Below are positions 33,640 through 43,446 of a DNA stretch of 64,000 nt, one piece after another. Below the pieces are notes generated by a model. That model was not told where the DNA came from, made no database searches, and saw nothing but the letters and a program-made list of their open reading frames with translations. The stretch's first letter is position 1, and each line of letters begins with the position of its first letter. Where the stretch lies: the NCBI GenBank assembly GCA_037355855.1, contig CM074762.1, positions 4,588,001 to 4,652,000 on the forward strand. The letters are read 5' to 3'. The translations under genes were made by a program, and so were the position numbers. Origin of the DNA: Pseudo-nitzschia pungens (taxonomy: Eukaryota; Bacillariophyta; Bacillariophyceae; Bacillariales; Bacillariaceae).

Positions 33640-34560
33640 TATGACGCTGTTTGCTGTCGCTGTCGCTATTTGCTGTCGCTATTTGCTGTCGCTATTTGCT
33701 GTCGCTATTTGCTGTTGCTATTTGCTGTCGCTATTTGCTGTCGCTATTTGCTGTCGCTATTTGCTGTTGCTGTCGCTGTTGCTGTCGCTATTTGCTGTTG
33801 CTGTTGCTGTTTACTGTCGCTGTTTACTGTCGCTGTTTGCTGTTGCCGTCGCTGTTTGCTGTTGCCGTCGCTGTCGCTGTTGCTGTTGCCGTCGCTGTTT
33901 GCTGTTGCCGTCGCTGTCGCTGTTGCTGTTGCCGTAGCTGTTTGCTGTTGCCGTCGCTGTTTGCTGTTGCCGTCGCTGTTGCTGTTGCTGTGGCTGTCGC
34001 TGTTTGCTGTCACTCTTGCTGTTTGCTGGTTGATTGTTACTCGTTGCTGTCGTTGCTGTCGTTCATTGTTGTCGTTCGTTTGCTATCGTTCGTTGCTGTC
34101 CTTGCTGTTGTTCGTTGCTGTCGTTCGTTTGCTGTCGTTCGTTGCTGGTGCCGTTAGTTGCTGTCATTCGTTGCTGTCCTTGCTGTCGTTCGTTGCTGTC
34201 GTTCGTTGCTGTCGTTCGTTGCTGTTGTTTGTTGCTGTTGTTCGTTGCTGTCGTTCGTTTGCTGTCGTTCGTTGCTACCGTTAGTTGCTGTCATTCGTTG
34301 CTGTCCTTGTTGTCGTTCGTTGCTGTTGTTTGTTGCTGTTGTTCGTTGCTGTCGTTTGTTTGCTGTCGTTCGTTGCTGCCGTTAGTTGCTGTCATTCGTT
34401 GCTGTTGTTCGTTGCTGTCGTTCGTTTGCTGTCGTTCGTTGCTGCCGTTAGTTGCTGTCATTCGTTGCTGTCCTTGCTGTTGTTCGTTGCTGTTGTTCGT
34501 TGCTGTTGTTCGTTGCTGTCGTTCGTTGCTGCCGTTCGTTGCTGTCACTGTTGCTGTCAA
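33640..34560. repeat. 0.9-kb minisatellite of 13-bp GCTGTCG units
   Basis: The left half is mostly TTGCTGTCGCTAT-like units, the middle CTGTTGCCGTCGCTGTTTG-like units, and the right half GTTGCTGTCGTTC-like units, with higher-order blocks (for example TTGCTGCCGTTAGTTGCTG). Because the units hold no stop codons, several frames stay open on both strands: Cys/Val/Leu-rich on plus, Asn/Thr/Ser/Gln-rich on minus. Only the minus sense could plausibly be joined to the GCR1_C-like fragment as an Asn/Ser/Gln-rich linker, but no continuous frame does so. Confidence 0.9.
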
Positions 34561-34896
34561 TCGAAATTTATGTGTTTCTTGTCTTCGTTGTTGTTGATGG
34601 TGTATCTCCTAAGCACCTCGAGGGGGAAAGGGGGGGGGGGGCTTGCACAATTCCTTTCTTAAGTGCCCGGTACTTATAGTACCTGGCCTAGCGTAATAAT
34701 AAATGCAATGACAATAATTTACAGTATTAATCACTTGATGAGTTTAACTGCTGGCAATATGCGCCACCGCGCGATTTTGTTAATGTAGTCTCTCTCTAGT
34801 CTCGACGAGGAACATTTTTTCGTAAATATAATACATATTATTATTACTATTATCAATCACCGTCCAAAAATTTCAATATATTAGAAAATTTTAGAA
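34561..34896. other. Intergenic, no gene recognised
   Basis: Contains a G run near 34629-34641 and AT-rich DNA; no reading frame or repeat worth naming. Confidence 0.35.
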
Positions 34897-35035
34897 GGAG
34901 ATTCAATTTAACACGGAGAATACTCGTAGTCTTAAATTTTCAACACACATTATAAAATTTAAGACAGAGATTCAGTCGGAAATGGTTACTTAACAATATG
35001 ATGTACTACTATTCTCCGTGTAAAATTGAATCTCA
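34897..35035. repeat. Nested inverted repeat, MITE-like
   Basis: The outer arms 34897-34922 and 35010-35035 pair over about 25 bp with one mismatch (core CAATTTAACACGGAGAATA). Inside, GTCTTAAATTTT (34929-34940) pairs perfectly with AAAATTTAAGAC (34954-34965). The outer-arm word AAATTGAATCTC recurs just outside at 35046-35056 and again at 36508-36535. A small foldback element is the simplest explanation; no target duplication was identified. Confidence 0.6.
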
Positions 35036-35072
35036 GTGTTACAGTAAATTGAATCTCCGTCTTAAATTGAAT

Positions 35073-36498
35073 AATAATAATAATAATATACGTATTTAAA
35101 TAACTTTAATCACCAAAGGTGAAACTAAATTACTCAGTCTGTAACCAGACTTTAACGTCGCCTCCATCATAGAGTCAGGACCCCAAGTGGCAGAACGACA
35201 AATTTTCAAACAAACCTTGAACATCAAGCAGGGAAAAAGACAAACAAGTCCCACAAAAGAGGGAATTGAGATAAAGTGAAATGGGAATGAAGATATTGGG
35301 ATAAGATCCAGTATCAAAAGGGATGGGACAGGATAAGAAGCAGGAACAGAAGACAAAACCAAGGTACAAAGTGTAATCAACCCTGAGGTCCAGTAAGCCA
35401 GGCTCTGAGAAGAGCAGCCTCTTGTTGGTATGGCTGCACTGGTGGGACAGGCGCTGCATACTGCTTCCTTGCAAGGTGGATGGTTGCAAGCCACTGCCGC
35501 TTGGCAGTCAGGGTGTAACCTTGTAGGACTTGGAAAGGGGTTTGTAACAGGGAGTGTGACTGGGGAAGTGCACCAGCTGCACCAATCGCCAATTCTGAGG
35601 TGATGGAAGCATCAAGAGATTGGTGTTGTTCAGCATCAAGGGTACCCCCAGGACCATGGAGTCGTTCATTCCTATAAGTCCAAAGATCCCAGGAGGTAAG
35701 AAAGAACTGATGGATGATAGCTGTAGCCCAACGTTTGGGAGAGCGCTTGCTTCCAATGTGGGAGTAGTAGTCAGCCTGGATTTGATACCAGCGAGGAGAC
35801 CACCTACCAAGAAGCCAGTTGTGCCAACCAATAGTCCTCTGTGCCCTGACAGCAGAAGCAATTGCAAGGGAGTAGGATGATGGATAAATTCTCTGGCCCT
35901 TCCGAACTCTTGTGAGAAGATCCACAATGGCAGCAACCAATGATGGATCAGTTTGTTCAACTTCAAGCCTCTTCTGCAGTGGTCCCGTGAAGGCCGACAC
36001 ACTGTGCCTGACAGCCCCAGGATCCTTGCAGGAGAGCACATGAGAAACCTTCTCGTTGTCTGCATCACACAATGGGCACCTGGAGTGATCCTGATACTGG
36101 TAGTGAAGTAGTTGGTTGCCAACACCAATGCATCCAGAAGCAAACTTGACAAACCACCTTTGCATGCCAGGAGGGAGTCGCTTGAAGGCAGACAGATGGG
36201 CACACCAATGGATGGAACCCAAAACAGGTTGTGGAATGGGGATATCATGGTGGGTCTGCCAATATTTAAGAAGAGGAGGACCAGAAATGGCAACATGCAG
36301 AGCATTCTGATCAAACCTTGAACACTTGCATCCATTGAGAGAAAATGCCCAGGGCTCAAACACAAGTCTGGGATAGTGATGGGCAGAAGCTCTATGGACA
36401 GAGAGAAATGCCTTGGCCATGCTGTCAGCCTGATGATTGCGAAGTGCCCACCAATCAAGAAAGATTCCAGCTTGATGGCCCTGAACCCACTGAAAGTG
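35073..36498 (-). mobile_element. 5'-truncated LINE copy with an 18-bp target-site duplication
   Basis: The insertion lies between perfect 18-bp direct repeats at 35055-35072 and 36499-36516 (CTCCGTCTTAAATTGAAT). The 3' end, at the left, is a TATTATTATT tail preceded by two small stem-loops, which are shared with three other insertions in the window. The element holds the 3' half of the LINE ORF at 35377-36498 (about 370 codons), starting inside the RNase H domain (WVQGHQAGIFLDWWALRN), followed by the Cys/His cluster CPLCDADNEKVSHVLSC. The protein is nearly identical to that of the longer copy at 43447-45667, and with the perfect duplication this points to recent movement. Confidence 0.9.
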
Positions 36499-36574
36499 CT
36501 CCGTCTTAAATTGAATCTCAGTGTTAAATTGAATCTTCTTGTTTTAAAAGTGTATGGTAACTTATTCGTTTACT

Positions 36575-36830
36575 TTACTTATTATGCACAGTAACATGCA
36601 CAGTAACATGCACGGGAAAATGCATGTTACCCACGCATACACATCTTACTGTGCAACTTACTGTACATGTTCCCATGCATGTTACCATACATCTTACTGT
36701 GTACTATCTTACTGTGCATCTTACTGTGCATCTTACAGTGCATCTTACTGTCCATCTTACAGTGCATCTTACTGTGCAGTGCATGTTACTGTGCATCTTA
36801 GTACTGTTCATCTTACCGTGCATCTCCCCG
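36575..36830. repeat. 12-bp-type tandem repeat (CATCTTACTGTG)
   Basis: Imperfect copies of CATCTTACTGTG and CATGTTACCATG, with TACAGTG and TACTGTC variants. Open frames across it are repeat artefacts. Confidence 0.8.
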
Positions 36831-37721
36831 TGCGGGCAATATTGCTGGATTTCTTGCTGTTGAATACTGTCAAGCATCATTAAAATAATTCATTACTGTA
36901 TCATATATGGATATAGTGAGAAGTATCATCATCTGTTTTTGAATGACAGGTTAGATTCTGTGTGTCCCTAGACTATAATCGAGATTGCTCCTGGCCCAAC
37001 AAGCACACATCCCAAATGAATCCAATACCAACTTTTTGGTGGGGGTTGGATCCATGGTGGTTGTAATTGCAAAACTTGTGAGAATTTGTCAACATAGACA
37101 GATGTAGTGTTGAGGGTGCCTGTAATGAGTTTCAGATACACAAGGGAAAACGGTAATTGTAATTGTCAAGGTGTTTCTTCTTTAGTTGGTCATATTGAAG
37201 ATTTATTAGACATGAAGAACATAGAAAAGCAGCACCTTGTAAATCCTGCTGTCACCAAGAAAGCAAATAGATAGAATGCTCATGACCTCACCTTGAACAA
37301 TACTATAGCTGGTCTAGTACTAGTACTTGGCAGTGCCATGGTGAAGAAGAATCTCCTTTGGTTCATGAAGATCACTTAAAAAGCAAATGAAGATGACTTC
37401 ATCCTAAGGAGAAGAGAGTCAAACTAGATCACTTGGGGGGACTCTTAGTTCCAGTGCAATATGCTGAAACAACTATAACAATCAAACTCTGCTCTTCTGC
37501 AACTATTCCAATAGCACAAGGAAACACCCTGTGAATCCAGATGCATTGTCAAACAAATTGCTATCGAAGCCAATGTTCCCATCACTGGTGAAAACTCCAG
37601 GCCTCCTTCCCATCATGTCCTTTGTTTCTTGAGCTGTGTGCAAGGGAGCCAATGAGAAGCACTGTGAACTTGTACTAGCTACTAACACCAGAAGATCCTG
37701 AACTAAGTGGCAATGCTACTA
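36831..37721. other. Intergenic, no gene recognised
   Basis: Close to 900 bp of AT-rich DNA with only short, unrelated frames. Confidence 0.35.
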
Positions 37722-37855
37722 CTAATAACAATATACTTACTTTTAAGTAACTTTAATCACCAAAGGTGGTGGATCTAAATTACTCAGTCTGTAACCAGAC
37801 TTTAATGTTGCCTTAATCAAAGAGTCAAGACCCCAAGTAGTAGAAGAAGCTCAGT
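37722..37855 (-). mobile_element. Short LINE 3'-end copy
   Basis: Only about 130 bp of the LINE 3' end is present. It includes the CACCAAAGGTG stem-loop, the AGTCTGTAACCAGACT stem-loop and the CCCCAAGTAGTAGAA block (plus-strand sequences). The tail is AATAACAATATACTTAC rather than a pure ATT repeat. No clear target duplication was found, so it is probably older than the other copies. Confidence 0.75.
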
Positions 37856-38326
37856 GGTATTTGATTGGAAACTGAATTCATTCTGGACTCATGTCATGCC
37901 TGTCTCGATGTTTTGGAAGGTGTAATCATACCCTTCGATTCTGTTGACACTGATTACAGGCCCAAAGTTAGTTTGCTGAGGCCATAGCAGAGTATCAACT
38001 TGATTTCATTCTATTTAAAGAAAACATGGTGCTCCATTGCTTGTGTGCACCAAGATAGTAGTGAGGATCGAAATTGTTGAAGAATTTAGTTGTATGAAGG
38101 AACCTTTCACCAAAGTATTGAGCATATGTCGAAAATCGTTATTCTTTTACAAATACAAGTTTGTACGCGTTTGTGGTTCCACTTCCGAACACGGTTTGAC
38201 AAGGATCACTGTTCAAAATTGTGAACAATTATTATTTTATTTTTTTATTATTTTTCATGATAATTTGTGTTGCACTGTTCAATAGTATGCAAATACAAAA
38301 TGCAAGAACGCTGCCCCTAAATTACA
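37856..38326. other. Intergenic, no gene recognised
   Basis: AT-rich DNA that includes the 3' region of the CRAL-TRIO gene. The frame of 82 codons at 38037-38285 is not supported by any feature. Confidence 0.35.
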
Positions 38327-39446
38327 TTATTTCTGTGCTTCGAACTCCTTCTTAGCTTTTTCAAGTCGGTCAACCATTCCATACCAATCAAAGGTCAGAC
38401 TCCCTTGGCCTCGATTTTCACATTGGGATGGATCTGGATAAAACTCGTCGTGGTTGCACGGTCCACCGAAGAAGGTAGGAACATCTTCTTCCCCGTTAAG
38501 GAGCAACTCCGCAAGTTTTGGTTTGACGCCCTCGATATCCATCAAATTAACTTTAGACGCCAGCCTTCCTGGCATCAAAGGAAGCAATAAGTTCATTACG
38601 AATTGTACAATGCTTGATACCGGGGCTGAGTAAAGCATGCTCAAACGGTCTGGATATCCTTTGACCAAGGCTTTCAGCATTTTGATCATGAAAGTAGGGT
38701 TTGGAGGTGGAGGAGATGATGATTCCGATACGCAGATGAAGTCAGTGACTCCCTCTGGCATACATTTGATCCCAAGGTCAGCCATGACGATCAGAGCGTT
38801 GACCTCCGCATCCACATCAGGGTACCATGGCTTCCGGTTGGTTCTCAGCCACAAAACTGGACGCCCATCTTTGGTAAGTCCATGCCAATAAAGGGATACA
38901 TAATTTAGTGCGTACACCATTGCTTTGGCCTTCGCCAATCGTTCTGGATCTTCTAGTGCTTCAGGCGCAGATTCCGGACCATTAGCCAAGTCAACGAGAT
39001 TAATCATATCGGGCGCTCCTGCTTCCTCACGCCACTGCATGACGTGGTTTAATTTTTCCATGGTATACTAATATTGGTCATGAAAACAACGATAAGTAAA
39101 TGTAAACGGTTGGATATGAATCTTGTTTCAACCATTTCAAACTGCTCCATCTGATTGTTTAAGGCGGCGTGGCATTCCATATTCTTACCTCGAGTGGTCT
39201 TCGAATAGTGGGGTCTTTTGAGTATGGCTTGGATGCCACTGATGTAACGTACGCATCACTAAGATAACTGTAGTCCTCCGGGAACTCGCATGCTAGTTCA
39301 GCACGGATGATTGATAATTCTTCCTGAGTGACAGGGAAGCTGCCATCAGCGACTTCTTCTTCCTCTACAGCGTCCTTGAAGTCATCATCGTTGGCTTCTT
39401 CCGAAATGGCCTTCTCGGCCTCTTCCTTCGTAATTTCAGCTGACAT
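38327..39446 (-). CDS. CRAL-TRIO (Sec14-like) lipid-binding domain protein
   Basis: Two exons fit: 39446-39189, ending RRPLE before GTAAGA, and 39067-38327, starting YTMEKLNHVMQWREEAG after a TTAG acceptor. Together they give 332 residues. The N-terminal part is acidic with a Glu/Asp-rich run (about residues 15-35). The second exon opens with the short helical segment before the lipid pocket, then WHGLTKDGRPVLWLRTNRKP, a region ending GYPDRLSMLYSAPVS, and LPLMPGRLASKVNL, which match CRAL-TRIO order. Such proteins bind or transfer phosphoinositides, tocopherols or other lipids between membranes; the ligand cannot be told here. The start at 39446 (MSAEITKEEAEK) is preferred over an upstream in-frame ATG at 39521 because the extension is not conserved-looking. 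The gene is divergent from the 2OG oxygenase gene. Confidence 0.82.
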
Positions 39447-40494
39447 TGTCTCTGTCAAATTGGTTTGTTGTGACTGAATCTGCAGACGAACAATTTTTTG
39501 AACGAAATGCTGGGAAAGCAAATGCGATGATGCCTCTACGTTGGCGCACGAACGATGTTTTCTTGGTGATAAATAATGCTAAAACTAATACTTCGTATTC
39601 AATATCACACGCATGCATAGCCGACAGGTTTTCGCACGAGTAATCTGTGCACGCTGCGTACAATGCTACTTTTACGTGCCGTTGGTGCGAGTAATTACCG
39701 TACATTGCCGTCACGGTGCTGCATTGTAGGTCTTTGTGAAACGCGCCGGCCGAAATGACCGTTGCTTTCCACTTGTTTTTTTTTTTAAAGTTTGAAAAGG
39801 ATGAAGTGAAAGAAGAAGGACTCATTCGATTCATGCGTGTCAGCGTGTTTTCGAGATTAGCTGGCATTGTACAAGTACTTTGCTCGTACGTACCGGCCGT
39901 AGTCGTGATGTCACCGGACGTCGTAATCGTGCAAGTGGGAAAGAGTGAGACCATCACAGCTCTCAGCACAAAGATGCATACGCGAGGTAAGATTACCAGC
40001 TACTAGTACCTGGAAGGAAACGTACCGTACAGCAAGGGTCATAATATGACCCCTTTTCATAGCACGTACAATGTACAGTGAGTGTACAAGCACGAGCAGT
40101 CGTACCGTACTTCTTGCGACTTCCTTGTCTTTTGCCTGCTTTGCTTCGCAATTCGCGCATCTCTCATGAGGGCAAAAACTATTCGTGAAAACGTGAAACC
40201 AATAAGGTTACCGTAATCTTACAGTACGTATCGGTAAGGTTACGAGTAACATGTTTCTGGGAACATCATGAGGTACATGTAGAATTTACAGGTACCGCAA
40301 GCTGACCGCAAAAGCCCATGCTTCAGGCACAACCATGCAATGAGATGCATTCCGTTATTCATTCTATGATCGGACTGTAGTAGCCTGGGCACGAATCGGT
40401 TTTCGAACCAATATACCGGCTACTTGTACTCGAGACTCTATTGGAATGGACTAACGTTGCATGTTAGATGACTTCTACCTGTATGCTCTTCTGA
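39447..40494. promoter_or_regulatory. Divergent intergenic region with TTACGGTAA-type words
   Basis: Words AGTAATTACCGTAC (about 39690), CGTACCGTAC (about 40022) and a dense run AAGGTTACCGTAATCTTAC to GGTAAGGTTACGAGTAAC at 40204-40250 lie between two divergently transcribed genes. No gene is seen. Confidence 0.4.
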
Positions 40495-41667
40495 TTGTTT
40501 TTTAATAAGATGGAGGAACGCTGTGAAATACCAACGAATGGAGAGCTTGTTGTCGTAGAATATGAGAGCTTGATAGACACGCCAAACGATAGCGAATATT
40601 TAAGGGGGAAAATTGAGCGTGCTTTCGGTCCAGACGGCGTCGGAATTATCGGCGTCCGAAATGTCCCAGGTTTTGTGGAGGCGAAAAGAGACCTTTTGTC
40701 GCTGTCGTATTCACTCGCCAACCTACCAGCTGAAGAATTGAAACAGCTCGAAGTTCCGGAAGCATTCTACAATACAGGATGGTCCCTAGGAAAGGAAAAA
40801 CTCAAGAACGACATTCCTGATTTTAATAAAGCCAGCTTTTATTTCAACCCGATTGTCGACGTTCCGGGAACGGAAGAGGATCGGATCAAGTTTCCACTCT
40901 CCTATCCATGCAACCGATGGCCGCGCGCTGAGAGTATTCCATCCTTCGAGGCAGCAGCTAAGAGCCTGGGATCTCTAATGAAGAACGTCGCTGTGCATGT
41001 GTCAAAACGAATCGATGATTATGCGCATTCTGTCAACAATTCATACGCTCCCCAAACTCTATATCGTGCTTTAGTTCAGACGGAAAAAGTGAAAGGGAGG
41101 CTGTTGTACTACTATCCACTTGCGGGAGTTGATGGAAAAGAATCTCCAATCCATGATGAATCTGAAGATTCTTGGATCGGATGGCACAATGATAGTGGTT
41201 TCATAACAGCACTCTCTGGCGGCATATACTTGGAACCAAATGGTACAATACTTCCGAGTTCCCCCCACAAAGATGCTGGCCTATATGTTGTTGATCGTAA
41301 AAACCAAGTAGCTCAGGTCAGACTGCCGAGTGATTGCATGGGAATACAAATTGGGGAATGCACTCAAATTCTTACCGGTGGCGCAGTCATAGCTACGCCT
41401 CATTGTGTCAAAGGAGCACCCACTGTCGCAAGGACTTCTCTGGCTTGTTTCATTGACACGCCTCCGACATATCTTTTAGAAGGGCCAGCAGTTTCCAACG
41501 ATCATCTTGATTCTAGTTCTTCGCGCGTACCACCTCTGTCAAAACGATGGAAAGATGGGATGTCATTTGGAGAATTCTTGGAGAAAACTTTCAAGATGTA
41601 TTACGACTTCGATCCTACCCTGTCGAAGCCAAACGAAGAAACGAATCACAATAGTGCTGAAGAATGA
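40495..41667 (+). CDS. 2-oxoglutarate/Fe(II)-dependent dioxygenase, isopenicillin-N-synthase-like family
   Basis: A single exon of 390 residues, or 385 if translation starts at the second ATG (40510, MEERCEIP). The N-terminal part has the family-typical FGPDGVGIIGVRNVPGF followed by RDLLSLSYSLANLP. The jelly-roll core carries the iron ligands H-x-D in GWHNDSGFIT (about residue 242) and the distal His in VIATPHCVKG (about 302), with an Arg at ARTSLACF for 2-oxoglutarate. The catalytic set is therefore complete. Members hydroxylate or oxidise small molecules using oxygen and 2-oxoglutarate; the substrate is unknown. The length is slightly over the usual 320-360. The gene is divergent from the CRAL-TRIO gene, and no other pathway genes lie nearby. 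Confidence 0.85.
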   Translation: MFFNKMEERCEIPTNGELVVVEYESLIDTPNDSEYLRGKIERAFGPDGVGIIGVRNVPGFVEAKRDLLSLSYSLANLPAEELKQLEVPEAFYNTGWSLGKEKLKNDIPDFNKASFYFNPIVDVPGTEEDRIKFPLSYPCNRWPRAESIPSFEAAAKSLGSLMKNVAVHVSKRIDDYAHSVNNSYAPQTLYRALVQTEKVKGRLLYYYPLAGVDGKESPIHDESEDSWIGWHNDSGFITALSGGIYLEPNGTILPSSPHKDAGLYVVDRKNQVAQVRLPSDCMGIQIGECTQILTGGAVIATPHCVKGAPTVARTSLACFIDTPPTYLLEGPAVSNDHLDSSSSRVPPLSKRWKDGMSFGEFLEKTFKMYYDFDPTLSKPNEETNHNSAEE

Positions 41668-42153
41668 GACGGAAATCGAGGGTTTATTGGCTAAGGTAGC
41701 TTCTGGAGGACATTATTCTGTTTCTGCCCTCCCATGTCCAAAATTTATTTACTTCGTACTATTTACACAAACCACAAACGACATCCATGCCTAAGGTTAC
41801 TTACGGTACATACGTTTCGAACCCCTTATCCTTGCTGAACATCAGAGTTGAGAAGAAGAAACGTTCGTTGTTGGTTTACGACTCATGATTTCAGTCACGA
41901 ATGATTCGTGTTCAGAAAAATTGTTGTCTTCTTTATTTTAAAAAGGAAAATCTCTTGAAAAGGGGGTAATCTTACTCTTGTGATATGAATAGCAATCTGT
42001 TCATATCCTTCCTCGTCGAATTTCTATGTCAAGATTAAAGAAATGTTCCGACATCAAATCTCTTTTGTATTGGAGATGTGTTATTATCGAAATACGCCAT
42101 TTGTCTCTATCCTTACCTTATGAATAAAAGAAAAAAGATAAAGAAAAACAACC
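41668..42153. other. Intergenic, no gene recognised
   Basis: About 490 bp of AT-rich DNA. I looked here for the second end of the transposon that holds the following genes and found no inverted-repeat partner. Confidence 0.35.
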
Positions 42154-43366
42154 ATGCCAATACAAACACCCGAATTCAAAGTTGATGATCTCTACCCTGA
42201 TCTGAGGAAAAAGGAAGAGGATGTCTCTCCTTTATTGGCACCACCCTCCGACACACCTTCTTGTCTGGAATCATGGAAACAGAACAACATACCCGTAACT
42301 GATTACAAGGCTAGGGGGTTTGCTTCTCAAACTGTTTTCAAAGCTAGAAAATTATTCGATAGGGAAAGAACCAAGAATGGGATTAAAAGGAGAATCCATA
42401 AGAAAAGAAACATGAAATTGAAATGGTATCCTGCTTCGAAGGCTCGACAAGTAGAGCAAGCTGTCAAGTTTTTAGATCCAGTTTATGTATGGAAGGTCCA
42501 AGTTGTGAGGGGTATTTCTGTTCCACCACCACCGCAACCCCCTACTCCCCCTTTAACACCATCACCGGAGCTTCCAAATGTAAATTCAGTTTTGATGAAG
42601 GGTGCTGAATTGTTGTATCAAAGATTGAAGTTAATGAAAGAAGCGAAAGCAAAAGCAAGGGCACTCTTTGATACCAAAAGAAATAATGAAGAACAACAGG
42701 ACAACATCAAAATTGAGAATGCTACCAGCAATTAATGATTCTGCAAATAAGAAGAAAAGGCCATCTAATAAAAAAAAGAACAAACACCACAGAAGAAAAA
42801 AAGGAAAAGTGGATTGTTTTACGATCCCGGAAGATCTGATACTGGAAGGAGCTGCTCGTTTCTTTTACAAAGAATCAAAGGCATCGTCTATCAATTTATA
42901 CAAAGAACATCCATCCTTGGGCCATCATGCAGAGAGACATAGTTTAGGATGTGGATTAGGGACTTGCCTTCAGAAGAGTTACATTGCTACTACAGTTGCA
43001 ATGGCTCGAAGCGCTATTGCTTCCGAACTTGGTGAATTACAGGGAATGTCTTTCCAACAGAAGAAGCAGTGGTTTATCAGTCTATATCACAAGGTGAGAG
43101 GTTGGGAAGTTCAATCACAGGCAACTTAATGTTCTTGTGCTATGAAATTTGCTTATAAAGAGTGGGGTATTGGGTGGAATTCACGAGCAATTGCTTTAGA
43201 GGAAAAAGAAAGAGAAGAACGATTGATGAGATATGGTATTGTTTATGATCCATTCAATCTCGTCAATAGTGAATGTCCAGTTTCATCTGAATCGATTGAA
43301 GAAGAACACCGGAGTAGTGATAGAAACAACAAACAGAGTTGGAAAACGATCCACAAAAGAAATTAA
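42154..43366 (+). pseudogene. Unknown gene broken into three frames, possibly the second gene of a PiggyBac-type element
   Basis: Three frames follow one another: 42154-42735 (193 residues), 42668-43129 (153) and 43142-43366 (74). The first has a KARGFASQTVFKARKLFDRE stretch and a Pro-rich hinge (SVPPPPQPPTPPLTPSPELP). The second has a very basic run of Lys and His, then SLGCGLGTCLQKSY and FQQKKQWFISLYHKVRGWEV. The third is in the same frame as the second, separated by a TAA. The first and second overlap in different frames, so a frameshift or an intron is needed to join them. I do not recognise the family. The gene is convergent with the PiggyBac-type transposase remnant, and a LINE is inserted between their ends. 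This suggests, but does not prove, that both belonged to one element. Confidence 0.45.
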
Positions 43367-43446
43367 GTTACATATACATACAACCATTAATAATCTTGTT
43401 AACCTCTTTATTTTTAGATAATTTCACTGCAATCGATATGTACTGA

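Noticed and set aside
33637..34662. Long Cys/Val/Leu-rich plus-strand frames
   Set aside because: Products of a stop-free minisatellite; three overlapping frames are open at once.
41668..42153. Second terminal inverted repeat of the PiggyBac-type element
   Set aside because: No match to the 51241-51330 terminus or to a TTAA-flanked end could be found by eye.
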